In this document: piece by piece, positions 32,432-41,014 of the stretch
Numbering within the stretch: the first letter of the stretch is position 1
How the letters are laid out: every line of letters begins with the position of its first letter
Source: an uncultured Bacteroidales bacterium
GTDB lineage: Bacteria; Bacteroidota; Bacteroidia; Bacteroidales; UBA932
Length of the DNA stretch: 44,625 nt
Assembly (NCBI GenBank): GCA_944322815.1
Contig: CALUQB010000023.1
Span: 1 to 44,625, forward strand
Direction: 5' to 3'
Program-made: the position numbers and the translations under genes
The notes under the pieces: generated by a model
The model's input: only the letters and a program-made list of their open reading frames with translations
Database searches by the model: none
Told to the model about the DNA's origin: nothing

Positions 32432-34470
32432 CAACAACACCAATAGAACAGTTAGCCTCGCTGAGAGTAGGGATGGTGGAGTTTATTTCGCCTGACAGGA
32501 TAGAGGTGCAATTGGACGTTGAGTCACCAGACAGTGTGGCTCTAAACACTGGGACACCTCGTAACTTTCCACGTGTCAACGGGTATGTGATGATTCCCGT
32601 GGATTTGGGTTTTGTGGTGGGGCAAGTTTCGTGGATAACCATCCAACGTTCTCCATACCCGAAACGAAGCGGATTCCAAGACTTTGGTTTGATTGATTTG
32701 CCTTTCCCATTGAGGAAGATGGAACTACAACCTGTAGGGACTCTGATTGCTGCAGAAAAAGGTTATACGTTTAAGCGTGGGCTTGAAACATTCCCGTCTG
32801 TTGGAGACATTGTTATCCTCCCAACAGAAACTCAGTTGAAATCTATTATTGAGTCTGGTGAGAATAGAAGAGTATATATAGGCAATAGTCCTCTGGTAGG
32901 AAATGCTAAGGTGATGATAGATCCAGACAGGTTGTTTGGTCGCCATCTGGCTGTTCTTGGCAATACAGGTAGCGGTAAGTCCTGTTCTGTGGCAGGTCTT
33001 ATTAGATGGTCTCTTGAAAGTGCAAACAACAATAAATTTAAGAAAGACTTACCTGTAAACAGTAGGTTTATTGTACTCGACCCTAATGGCGAATACGGTA
33101 AAGCGTTTACTGATAAGAAAGACGCTAATATTTATTCTGTGAATATAGAGGACGGAGATTGTAGCAAACAGTTGGAAGTTCCTCTATGGTTTTGGAATAC
33201 AGATGAATGGTGTGGTTTTACAAAAGCTTCGCCCAAGACGCACCGTACGACCATCGTACATGCGCTTAAGTCAGTGAGGAGTGGTAACATGTTTGAGGTA
33301 GAGAGCAAGGAGAAAGAATTGGCGAGTTTTGTTAGGACAGTAATCAATACGATAGAAGTTTATAAAACAAAAGGTACGCCATGGGGCAATTTCCCTGGGC
33401 CAAAGAATTTCAAAGAATCACTCCAGAAATGGAATGCCGGAGTAGTATCAGAAGATACGTTTTCGCAAGGACTTAAGGATGCGATAGCGGCTTTTAATAC
33501 TAAAGTTGCTGAGTTTGAGGCTCAAAGGGCCCCTCAATATTCTAATCAAGATTATATGAGAGGGGATGTGGATGATTTGCTCACTTTGTTAAGAGATGTT
33601 TATTTGAAAGCAGGAGGCAGGGAAGAAGATTTTCTGCCTATGGATGAAGATAGTCCCATTCCATTCTCTGGAGAAAATTTCGTGCGCTCCATTGAAGCCA
33701 ATGCTGAGATTCTCAATACTACAGACTATATAGTGACGCTGATGCCTCGCATCAAGACATTATTGTCGGATGTGAGGGTGAAAAAGGTGATAGATGATAC
33801 GTCTCTGGAGTTGAGTGATTGGTTGGACGAATACATTGGCTCGGATAACAAAGAATCACTGACTATTATCGACCTTTCGTTGCTTCCATCAGACGTGACA
33901 AGCATAATCACAGCAGTCATTGCCAGGATGGTATTTGAGGCACAACAAAGATACCTTAAACTGAATAAGGTTTGTCTGCCAACAATTTTGGTGATGGAAG
34001 AGGCTCACTATTTCGTGAGACGTTATAATGATGATGCTGAGAACGCAGGGCCAACGACCCAATGCTGCAAAGTGTTTGAGAAGATCGCCCGCGAAGGACG
34101 TAAATTTGGATTAGGCTTAGTTCTGTCATCCCAAAGGCCTTCTGAATTATCACCCACAGTTTTGTCACAGTGTAATTCTTTCTTGCTGCATAGAATCTCC
34201 AATGACCGTGACCAGGAGTTGATTCACCGCTTGCTACCCGATAATATGCGGGGGATACTATGTGAGATGCCATCATTGCCCTCACAATATGCAGTATTGC
34301 TTGGTTGGGCATCTGAGTTACCTTTTATGGTAAAAATGAGAACTCTCCCAGAGGCCCAACGTCCTCAGTCAGACGATCCCGACTACTGGGATGTATGGAC
34401 TGGTGCAAAGGAACGCAAGATAGATTGGAAGAGCATTGCTAATGAGTGGCAGAACAAGAGTACAGAGTAA
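32428..34470 (+). CDS. herA: HerA-family ATPase of the SIR2-HerA defence pair
   Basis: This 680-residue protein has an N-terminal HAS-barrel-like domain (residues about 13-75, VEFISPDRIEVQLDVES) and a FtsK/HerA RecA-type core. Walker A GNTGSGKS is at residues 178-185, DPNGEYGKAF follows, and Walker B LVMEEAHYFVRR lies near 510. SSQRPSELSPTVLSQCN and HRISNDRDQELIHRLLP are diagnostic of HerA translocases. HerA rings assemble with the SIR2 partner in known systems. The ATGA overlap with the SIR2 gene gives coupled translation and supports a fixed complex. Codon use and AT content match its partner and differ from the integrase. Confidence 0.9.
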   Translation: MTTTPIEQLASLRVGMVEFISPDRIEVQLDVESPDSVALNTGTPRNFPRVNGYVMIPVDLGFVVGQVSWITIQRSPYPKRSGFQDFGLIDLPFPLRKMELQPVGTLIAAEKGYTFKRGLETFPSVGDIVILPTETQLKSIIESGENRRVYIGNSPLVGNAKVMIDPDRLFGRHLAVLGNTGSGKSCSVAGLIRWSLESANNNKFKKDLPVNSRFIVLDPNGEYGKAFTDKKDANIYSVNIEDGDCSKQLEVPLWFWNTDEWCGFTKASPKTHRTTIVHALKSVRSGNMFEVESKEKELASFVRTVINTIEVYKTKGTPWGNFPGPKNFKESLQKWNAGVVSEDTFSQGLKDAIAAFNTKVAEFEAQRAPQYSNQDYMRGDVDDLLTLLRDVYLKAGGREEDFLPMDEDSPIPFSGENFVRSIEANAEILNTTDYIVTLMPRIKTLLSDVRVKKVIDDTSLELSDWLDEYIGSDNKESLTIIDLSLLPSDVTSIITAVIARMVFEAQQRYLKLNKVCLPTILVMEEAHYFVRRYNDDAENAGPTTQCCKVFEKIAREGRKFGLGLVLSSQRPSELSPTVLSQCNSFLLHRISNDRDQELIHRLLPDNMRGILCEMPSLPSQYAVLLGWASELPFMVKMRTLPEAQRPQSDDPDYWDVWTGAKERKIDWKSIANEWQNKSTE

Positions 34471-34554
34471 TAAGTTTGTTGTAATGAATCTCGGGCGGAA
34501 ACTGATAAAATGAGGCAGATGCCGCCTGAAATATTATGCATATCGTCAAGGTTT

Positions 34555-34812
34555 CTACTTAGTTACAATATCATACAGACTCTTGTAGTCCTTGGCTACA
34601 TCATAGATATAGCAATTGTCGCTAATGGCTTTGAAATGCAGATAGGTGCACTCTATCTTGCTTTCCTCAGAGCCACAGAGCTGGCTATTCTGCAAGTCAT
34701 TATCCTTGGATTCCGCCACGAAATAGACGTGCTTAACACTGCTTTCATCTATTAAATCTGGAAAATCTTCTGATTTTTCAGATTTTTTATTCCTCCTATT
34801 TATTGCTCGTAA
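34555..34812 (-). pseudogene. C-terminal remnant of a type III restriction Res subunit
   Basis: On the minus strand the open frame ends with DESSVKHVYFVAESKDNDLQ, then SEESKIECTYLHFKAISD and YDVAKDYKSLYDIVTK before a TAG stop. This matches the C-terminal end of type III restriction endonuclease helicase subunits (the conserved YFVxETK...KIxCxxxHF pattern). The frame is closed upstream at 34813-34815 and contains no ATG, so only about the last 85 codons remain. It lies antisense to the SIR2-HerA genes, in the same cargo slot, and marks a lost restriction system. Confidence 0.65.
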
Positions 34813-34828
34813 TCAATCTGTTACGTGC

Positions 34829-34915
34829 GAAGTTATGGCAAAATCATAACTTTCCATAACTTCTGTCATAATATTAGATAATTTATTGTAACTCATAAAG
34901 TTATAAAGACTTTAT
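34829..34915. promoter_or_regulatory. Inverted-repeat cluster upstream of the replication/mobilization module
   Basis: GAAGTTATGG (34829-34838) and CCATAACTTC (34854-34863) are perfect complements, with another CATAACTT inside. Related CATAA/GTTATAAAG motifs continue to about 34915. The array of ATAAC half-sites resembles operator or iteron DNA for the HTH protein encoded about 110 bp downstream. The rest of the gap from 34471 to 35024, apart from the Res remnant, shows nothing else I can name. Confidence 0.45.
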
Positions 34916-35024
34916 ACATTCGTGCCGTGATTTCGGTGCGATGTGCGCAGTCGTGCCATATTTCATAACCGGGCTGGAGGTCTGAGTGCGCATCAGGACT
35001 GTTCGGCCATAATTTCAGAATTAT

Positions 35025-35336
35025 ATGGCAAAGAATACGAATGTAAAGAACCTATGCGACCGGGAACTGCTTGAAAAGATTCTCAGCATAGTGGAAGAAA
35101 AGGCGAAGTCTCCGGAAAGCAATCAGCCGACAGATTCACATTGTCTATATAACAACAAGACATTGATGGCGAAACTTGGCATAAAGGACAAGTATCTGAA
35201 AAAACTGAGAGATAACGGTTATCTCGGCTATTCCCGTGAAGGTGACAAATACTGGTACACGCAAGCGGATGTTGACCGCTTTCTGGGCCGTTTTCATTAC
35301 GAGGATTTCGCTTCGGATATTGTACATCAGGAATAA
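35025..35336 (+). CDS. Helix-turn-helix (excisionase/MerR-like) protein
   Basis: This 103-residue protein has a winged-helix-type DNA-binding region (YNNKTLMAKLGIKDKYLKKLRDNGYLGYSREGDKYWYTQADVDRFL shortened: LMAKLGIKDKYLKKLRDNG followed by the wing YSREGDKYWY and ADVDRFL). This is the helix-turn-helix form of Bacteroidales excisionase-like proteins. The first 45 residues are a helical extension. It is 12 bp upstream of the DUF3987 gene and probably regulates or assists excision and expression of the module. The ATAAC repeats upstream are a plausible binding site. Confidence 0.8.
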   Translation: MAKNTNVKNLCDRELLEKILSIVEEKAKSPESNQPTDSHCLYNNKTLMAKLGIKDKYLKKLRDNGYLGYSREGDKYWYTQADVDRFLGRFHYEDFASDIVHQE

Positions 35337-35348
35337 AGCAGAAAAGCT

Positions 35349-36833
35349 ATGTACAATATTCAGCAACTGACAAATATGCTCCGCTCAGAGGTGGAGCATA
35401 TTCCACAGACTGGACTCCCTTTGGACGCTTTCCCTGAAAAAATCCGGGAGATTGTCCTAGACTTGTCCAGATACGAGAACTTCAATGTGGAATATACGGT
35501 ATCCATAATATTGTCGGCAGTGGCAACGGCTATCGGTAATTCCTGTCATATCCGCATCAAAGGTGAATGGAAGACCGCCCCTTCCCTTTATATGATGCTG
35601 GTCGGTCGTCCTGGACTGGGCAAGACTCCGCCGTTGGGTTTTATATACAAGCCTATCAATGAGCGGGACGACCGTATGTTCGAGAAGTTCAATGAGGAAT
35701 GGAGCGAATACGAGAAAAGCATGGCGGCAGGCAACCGGCAGGGTGATACTGCCCAGCCGAGAAAGCCCTGTCTTGTGACTACAGTCATATCGGATTTCAC
35801 TCCGGAGGCGATGATAAGCGTCCATCAGAACAATCCGAGGGGAATAGCTCTGGTGGTGGATGAGATTTTGGCCCTGTTCAATTCCGTGAAACGGTACAGC
35901 AGCAGGAACAATCTCATTGAAGACCTGCTGACGGCTTATAGCGGACAGCCATTGAAAGCGGTGCGTAAATCGGAGTCCAGACCTGCCTTCATTAAGACTC
36001 CGTGCATCAATATAATCGGTTCCATACAGACAAACCTGCTTTCGGAGATATTCAAGGCTGATTTTGTAGCCAACGGCTTGACCGACCGTTTCCTCTTCGT
36101 CTATCCCAAAGACAGGAAGATATCCGTATGGAGACGGAATGACAGGAACACAGGCAGACCGGACATTCTCGGAAAGTGGCGTGATATACTTGGCAGGGTG
36201 CTGGATATCCCATGTATTGTCGATGAGAAAAGCAATACCGTCTCACCACTTGTCATCAATATGGATGACGAGGCAGAGGAGTATTTCTACAGCTGGTACA
36301 ACGGAATCATCGAGGAGGTGAATGCCATCGAAGACGATGCGGAGGTGGAGAGCCGCAAGATGAAACTCAACGGCAATGCCGCTCGGCTCGCTCTGATATT
36401 CCAGATAATGAAATGGGCAACCGGAGAAGGAGAGATGTGCAACATAGAACCGGACTCGATTAAGGCAGCCATACGGATGATAGAGTATTATGAGGAGAGT
36501 TATCGGAGGACACAGGAGGCTGTTATTGCAGGAAGCATAGGCGATACCAAAGATGCTTGGCTGTCGTTGCTCGGAGATACCTTCACATCCGGGGATGCGG
36601 TCATTGCCGGCAGGAAAGTCGAGATGTCAAGGAGGTCTGTCTATTATGCTCTGGAGCAGCTGTGCAGACTTAAAAATCCTGTCATTGAGAAGGTCAGTCA
36701 CGGGGTCTATCACAAAATCATATCTGATGCACATTGCACTATTGCACTTTCCGATGCAGACAAATCTGTTAATGCTGCCCAAAGTGCAAAAGTGCAGAGT
36801 GCAGACAACGATAATCCGGACAGTCATGAGTGA
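35349..36833 (+). CDS. DUF3987 helicase-like protein
   Basis: This 494-residue DUF3987 protein is common in Bacteroidales mobile elements beside a primase-like gene. The P-loop GRPGLGKTP lies near residue 87, after YTVSIILSAVATAIGNSC. Walker-B-like IALVVDEILALF is near 170. The C-terminal 90 residues look like a winged-helix domain (SGDAVIAGRKVEMSRRSVYYALEQL). Likely role: replication of the excised element, as a helicase or initiator. The stop overlaps the start of the primase-like gene by 8 bp. Confidence 0.85.
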   Translation: MYNIQQLTNMLRSEVEHIPQTGLPLDAFPEKIREIVLDLSRYENFNVEYTVSIILSAVATAIGNSCHIRIKGEWKTAPSLYMMLVGRPGLGKTPPLGFIYKPINERDDRMFEKFNEEWSEYEKSMAAGNRQGDTAQPRKPCLVTTVISDFTPEAMISVHQNNPRGIALVVDEILALFNSVKRYSSRNNLIEDLLTAYSGQPLKAVRKSESRPAFIKTPCINIIGSIQTNLLSEIFKADFVANGLTDRFLFVYPKDRKISVWRRNDRNTGRPDILGKWRDILGRVLDIPCIVDEKSNTVSPLVINMDDEAEEYFYSWYNGIIEEVNAIEDDAEVESRKMKLNGNAARLALIFQIMKWATGEGEMCNIEPDSIKAAIRMIEYYEESYRRTQEAVIAGSIGDTKDAWLSLLGDTFTSGDAVIAGRKVEMSRRSVYYALEQLCRLKNPVIEKVSHGVYHKIISDAHCTIALSDADKSVNAAQSAKVQSADNDNPDSHE

Positions 36834-37845
36834 GTATCGGTTTCATCTCCAGAAATACCGTTACGGGAGCAAGATCAATTGCCCCAACTGCGGTAAAAGC
36901 CGCTGCTTCGTCCGCTATGTTGACGAGGAAGGCATCATCCGGTTTCCGGATACTGTCGGCAAATGTGACCATGAGAATTCATGCGGGTACCATTATGCGC
37001 CACGAGAATATTTTCACGACCATCCTGATACATTGCAGGCTGGGAGTCAAGGCTTGCAGAAGCCATACCGACCGACAGTTAAAATTTCTGTTTCTGTTCC
37101 GCCGACTTTTATATACCCTAAAGTAGTGGAGAGGAGCCTTGCGGATTACGGTCGGAATCCTTTATACCGCTACTTGTGTGGAGTTCTCGGTGAAACGGAG
37201 ACGGCAAGACTTTTCAGCCTTTACAAAGTCGGGACTTCCAATAAGTGGGGCGGTTCTACGATATATTGGCAGACAGACATATCCGGCAAGGTAAGGACAG
37301 GGAAAATAATGCTGTATGATTCTGCGACAGGGGATCGGATAAAGGAACCGCATGCTTATGTCGGTTGGGCGCATTCGGAACTGAAACTGTCCAACTTTCA
37401 TCTACGGCAATGCCTGTTCGGAGAACACCTGCTGAATACTTCAGATACCGCACCTGTAATGCTAGTTGAGAGCGAGAAGACAGCCATCATAATGAGTCAT
37501 TTCATCTCGGATTATATCTGGCTTGCAACGGGTGGCAAGAATGGGTGTTTCAATAGTGATGCGATACAAGTGCTGCGGGGTAGAGATGTAACACTCATTC
37601 CGGATCTGGTAGCGACAGACCAATGGAAAGAGAAAGCCCAGATGCTGTCCGGAATCTGCAAAAGCGTTACTGTCTCGGATATGCTGGAGCAGATCGCTAC
37701 CGAAGAACAGCGGGGCCAAGGTCTGGACATAGCAGACTTCTTCCTGTTCTCCCCGACAAAGCGACAGATGCTCCAACTGATGATTGAAAAGAATCCGGCT
37801 GTTCAACTGCTCATTGATGAGTTTGGGCTGGAACTAATTGAATAG
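36826..37845 (+). CDS. DUF6371/Toprim primase-like protein
   Basis: The start at MSEYRFHLQKYRYGSKINC (339 residues) overlaps the DUF3987 stop. Much longer upstream reading frames only shadow that gene. A CHC2-type zinc finger is visible (NCPNCGKSRCFVRYVDEE, then KCDHENSCGYH). A Toprim-like region follows (VMLVESEKTAIIMSHF, LATGGKNGCFN, DVTLIPD). Such proteins pair with DUF3987 in Bacteroidales elements and are thought to prime replication. The activity is inferred, not known. Confidence 0.83.
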   Translation: MSEYRFHLQKYRYGSKINCPNCGKSRCFVRYVDEEGIIRFPDTVGKCDHENSCGYHYAPREYFHDHPDTLQAGSQGLQKPYRPTVKISVSVPPTFIYPKVVERSLADYGRNPLYRYLCGVLGETETARLFSLYKVGTSNKWGGSTIYWQTDISGKVRTGKIMLYDSATGDRIKEPHAYVGWAHSELKLSNFHLRQCLFGEHLLNTSDTAPVMLVESEKTAIIMSHFISDYIWLATGGKNGCFNSDAIQVLRGRDVTLIPDLVATDQWKEKAQMLSGICKSVTVSDMLEQIATEEQRGQGLDIADFFLFSPTKRQMLQLMIEKNPAVQLLIDEFGLELIE

Positions 37846-37849
37846 TAAA

Positions 37850-37913
37850 GGAACTTGTTCCGGGAATTTATAGAAAGTCCATAACACAATAAGGACTTTT
37901 TGCCTGTCGGCAA
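37850..37913 (+). other. oriT: Candidate origin of transfer: three consecutive hairpins
   Basis: GGAAC/GTTCC (37850-37861), AAAGTCC/GGACTTT (37874-37899) and TTGCC/GGCAA (37900-37913) are perfect inverted repeats in the 149-bp gap just before the MobV relaxase gene. That is where MobV-family oriTs lie. I cannot identify the nick site by sequence. Confidence 0.45.
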
Positions 37914-37994
37914 TAAAATCCGGTCATTGTCTAGCAGAGCAGACTGGCATAGGAGCAAGCTCAAACATTAACATTTATCAAAAGAATATCCTAT

Positions 37995-39548
37995 ATGAGT
38001 ACAGATATAAAACAGGCCATGCATGTCGAAGCAGGAAAGTCATTCGGCACATCGGAGGCCAACGAGAATGAACGGCGTTGGGATGAAGATAAGATTGACA
38101 GGAAGAATCAGGATCCGACCAATCATTACGACAAGACCAGAATGAAACTGAATTTCGAGATTGGCCCAGACGGTAAGATTCATCCGTTGGGCTATCAGAA
38201 GAAATCCCTTGAAGTCCGGTTACAGGAACGTTTGGCAGAGTTGAGTTGGAAGCCTTTCAAACCGGACAGCAAGATTCAACCGAACTGTTGTGCAAAATTC
38301 ATTTTCGGTGGTAACCATGACCGGATGCTTGAAATGGCGTTCGGTGAGCAGACTGTCAATCTGGAAAAAGATGCCGACAACAACCATTTGCACCGATGCG
38401 AGGAAATCGAACATTGGGCGAAAGATGTCTATGATTGGTGTGTTCGCAGATATGGTCAGGAGAACATTGTCGGGTTTTAGGTACACCTTGACGAGAGCAG
38501 CCCTCATATTCATGCCTTGATTATCCCGGTCGGGACTCGTGCAAAAAGTGGTCGTGAATGTGTCATGTGGTCAGCGAAGTTCGGCAAGAACCGCTATGAA
38601 TACGGGCAGATTCTTCGGGAAATGCACACTTCGCTTTACGAGGAAGTCGGCAGTAAATACGGTCTTGAACGGGGCGACAGCATTGATGGTCGCAATGTAC
38701 AACATCTTCACAAACGCGAGTATATCCGCAAACTGACAAAAGAGGCGAAGCAGGCTGAGAAAGCAGTTAAGGGACTTCAGACTATGATACGAAAACTTGA
38801 GAGGGAAATGCTTGCCGGCAGGAATCGGCTTAAAGAAATTGATGAAGCTCTTGCTTCCGGCAAGATAACTCTTGACAGATATGAGGCGCAGAAAGCTGAT
38901 GTACTGAAACTCATTGCAGAGTATCAGTCTAAGTTGGATGACAAAGCAGGTAAACTTCAGGTAAAGGAACAGGAACTGGAGCAACTGACAAAGGATGTAT
39001 CAAAAGTCCGTTCGGTTATCCAGCCATTTCGTAACCATAAGGTAGATTTCACCCCACCGCAAATTACAGAGAAAGTGCCCATGTTCGGTACAGATAAATG
39101 GATAGAGCGTCAGAACAGGTCTATCGCCAAGCAATTTACTGAAATTGTCCGCAAGATAGAATCCCTGTATAGGAATGATGCAGCCCGGCAGGTTGAATCC
39201 GCCCAACGCAATGTACTGGCGGATTACGGAGAATTATATCAGTTAAGGAAAGATGTTAAAACGCTTATTGAGAATAATGATGGCTTGAAATCCACATTGG
39301 AAACAGTGCTTGACCAACTTGCCAACCCCTCACTCCGCTCAAGGATATTCGCCATTGCCGATGCTCTTGCCGGAGGAACACCTGCTGCAATCTCTTCCGG
39401 TGGCGGAGGTGGCGGCAATTCCGACTCTGACCTTCGCTGGGACGGCCGCAGGCCGGACGAGGAGGAAGAGGCGTATCGGAGAAGGTGTCTGATGTTTGCG
39501 GTTGGAATAGTGAAGCGACAGCATGAAAAGAAAAGTTATAGAAGATAA
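37995..39548 (+). pseudogene. MobV-family relaxase, interrupted by an in-frame TAG
   Basis: One continuous frame of 517 codons is broken only by TAG at 38478-38480 (codon 162). The first part (37995-38480, 161 residues) reads KQAMHVEAGKSFGTSEANEN, DPTNHYDKTRMKLNFEIGP and so on, the MobV/Pre N-terminus. Directly after the stop comes VHLDESSPHIHALIIPVG, carrying the relaxase motif HxDExxPHxH, then a coiled-coil C-terminal part to 39548. Relatives have Gln at the stop position as I recall, so CAG to TAG is the simplest change. A second product could only start after the catalytic motif (TTG at 38517). Unless the stop is read through, the relaxase is dead. Confidence 0.85.
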
Positions 39549-39691
39549 AATTAAAGTAGAGACCGTTTTATTACTATCTTTGCTGATGGTTTTGGCTGTA
39601 TAATTTGCTAGGGATGACAAATTTGTTCACGCTTACCGGCTTTACTGCAGATTTTTTATCAATACTCGTATTAATAAAAAAGGAGGTAAAA

Positions 39692-39739
39692 ATGGATGCA
39701 TTGTTATTTATTGGTGCAGTGGGTTTCGTGCAGGAGTAG
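39692..39739 (+). CDS. Possible 15-residue leader peptide
   Basis: ATG at 39692 follows AAAAAGGAGGTAAAA, the strongest Shine-Dalgarno sequence in the window, and encodes MDALLFIGAVGFVQE before TAG. Its last codons (GTG CAG GAG) form the 5' arm that can pair with CTCCTGCAC at 39808-39816. A hydrophobic mini-ORF overlapping an RNA stem is the layout of translational attenuators. It lies 208 bp upstream of abiH on the same strand. No homology claim is made. Confidence 0.4.
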   Translation: MDALLFIGAVGFVQE

Positions 39740-39816
39740 CAAGTAAGTAACAGAATAGGTTGAAAGTACCAGGCAATCAGCATAGAAACCCTGGGATTCG
39801 AGTCCCCCTCCTGCAC
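39728..39816 (+). other. tRNA-3'-end-like structured segment
   Basis: GTGCAGGAG (39728-39736) pairs with CTCCTGCAC (39808-39816). GGGATTCGAGTCCC just before the 3' arm looks like a T-arm, and the sequence ends CACC. However, the D-arm and anticodon arm do not fold, and the T-loop is one base short. It may be a relic attachment site copied from a tRNA gene, or a regulatory RNA together with the mini-ORF. The rest of 39549-39946 contains no other gene I can support. Confidence 0.4.
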
Positions 39817-39822
39817 CTAATT

Positions 39823-39855
39823 AAGCCGACCCAAAAGTAATTTTGAGGGCGGCTT
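39823..39855 (+). terminator. Terminator-like hairpin between leader region and abiH
   Basis: AAGCCG plus CAAAA pair with TTTTG plus CGGCTT (39823-39855), followed by TCAT. It lies 7 bp after the tRNA-like segment and about 90 bp before abiH, so it would stop a transcript coming from the relaxase or mini-ORF side. Confidence 0.5.
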
Positions 39856-39946
39856 TCATAATGAGTAAATTGGTATTTTTGTAGAATTGGACTGAGGATT
39901 CGTTCCGGACGCACTGACTGAGGCACTACCACATAAATGATAAGAT

Positions 39947-40921
39947 ATGCTTAAACATTTGTATATAATTGGCAATGGTTTCGACCTTCATCATGGGATT
40001 AATAGTTCATATAGGGACTTTATGAAATGGCTGAATGTTAATTATTGCGATATTATGCTTAAAGTTGATGAAGTATATGGCGACTGTGATAATGACTGGT
40101 GGTCGGACTTTGAAAATCAATTGGCGTCTTTAGATGCGATTCGATATAGCAGGAAAATCGCATTTGAAAATCGACCAGACCTAACTTCTGAACATTGTGA
40201 TGGAATGTGGCAAGATGCTCAAATTGAAGTTGAGAATCAGCTAGAAGGATTATATTTAGACATTAGGGAGTATTTTCATGAATGGATATTGCAATTGAAT
40301 CCTCCCTTAGAGTCAAAGAAAGTCAAATTGATAATACAAGAATCTATATTCCTAAATTTCAATTATACTAAAACATTGGAAAATTATTACGGCATAAGTC
40401 GAAGCAATGTTCTTCATATTCACGGATGTATTGATGAAGATGAGGATTTTATTTTAGGACATGGCAAAAGTTACGAAGAACTTGATTCTCTTAATACAGA
40501 AGATTTACCTGACCCACCAGACGATCTTAATGAACAGGAGCTAGCTCAATTTTATGAAGAACAGGCAAACTCGGCTGAACTACATGAACAATTAGCTAGA
40601 GATGCAGCAATAGGCAAAGTCGCTTCTCAAAGAAAACCTGTTGATGAACTAATTAAAAAACATGAAGGCTTTTTTAATTCGTTACGAGACATTACTCATA
40701 TTCATGTGTATGGCATGTCCTTATCTGAAGTTGATATACCATATCTGGAACACATATTATCAATAGTTAAATCCGTCAAATGGGAATTCAGTGATTACAA
40801 AGGATATAACTCCGAGAAAATAAATAGTTTTTGTAGAAATCATCATATAAAAGATTATAGCATCATCGAACTGGAAGAGATAATTGATACCGCCCAACTT
40901 CAAATTCCATTTACAGATTGA
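39947..40921 (+). CDS. abiH: AbiH-family abortive infection protein
   Basis: This 324-residue protein starts MLKHLYIIGNGFDLHHGINSSY, the GNGFD/H signature of AbiH. It continues with FLNFNYTKTLENYY, VLHIHGCIDEDEDFILGHG and the C-terminal HVYGMSLSEVDIPYLEHIL. This gene family was named from a lactococcal phage-resistance gene, and its fold resembles SIR2-like nucleotide-binding proteins. The molecular target is not established. It is AT-rich and lies after the relaxase in the second cargo zone. Expression may depend on the structured leader upstream. Confidence 0.88.
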   Translation: MLKHLYIIGNGFDLHHGINSSYRDFMKWLNVNYCDIMLKVDEVYGDCDNDWWSDFENQLASLDAIRYSRKIAFENRPDLTSEHCDGMWQDAQIEVENQLEGLYLDIREYFHEWILQLNPPLESKKVKLIIQESIFLNFNYTKTLENYYGISRSNVLHIHGCIDEDEDFILGHGKSYEELDSLNTEDLPDPPDDLNEQELAQFYEEQANSAELHEQLARDAAIGKVASQRKPVDELIKKHEGFFNSLRDITHIHVYGMSLSEVDIPYLEHILSIVKSVKWEFSDYKGYNSEKINSFCRNHHIKDYSIIELEEIIDTAQLQIPFTD

Positions 40922-41014
40922 GAATATTTTTTTACATTAATACGACATTGGCAGGAGGGGAATAATTTATAAAATAAGTACCTTTACATGATTATTTGAA
41001 ATAACGAAAATACT

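Noticed and set aside
34510-34755. Hydrophobic 81-residue plus-strand ORF
   Set aside because: It is the shadow of the minus-strand Res remnant, which has real family sequence.
36553-36825. Upstream extension of the primase-like protein
   Set aside because: It lies wholly within the DUF3987 gene in another frame. The ATG at 36826 overlapping the stop is the natural start.
38478-38480. Genuine TAG recoding to glutamine throughout the element
   Set aside because: Only this one gene shows an internal TAG, and there is no sign of a suppressor tRNA in the window. A nonsense mutation or sequencing error is simpler.
39731-39817. Functional tRNA gene
   Set aside because: Acceptor-like and T-arm-like parts exist, but no D-arm or anticodon arm folds and the T-loop is short.
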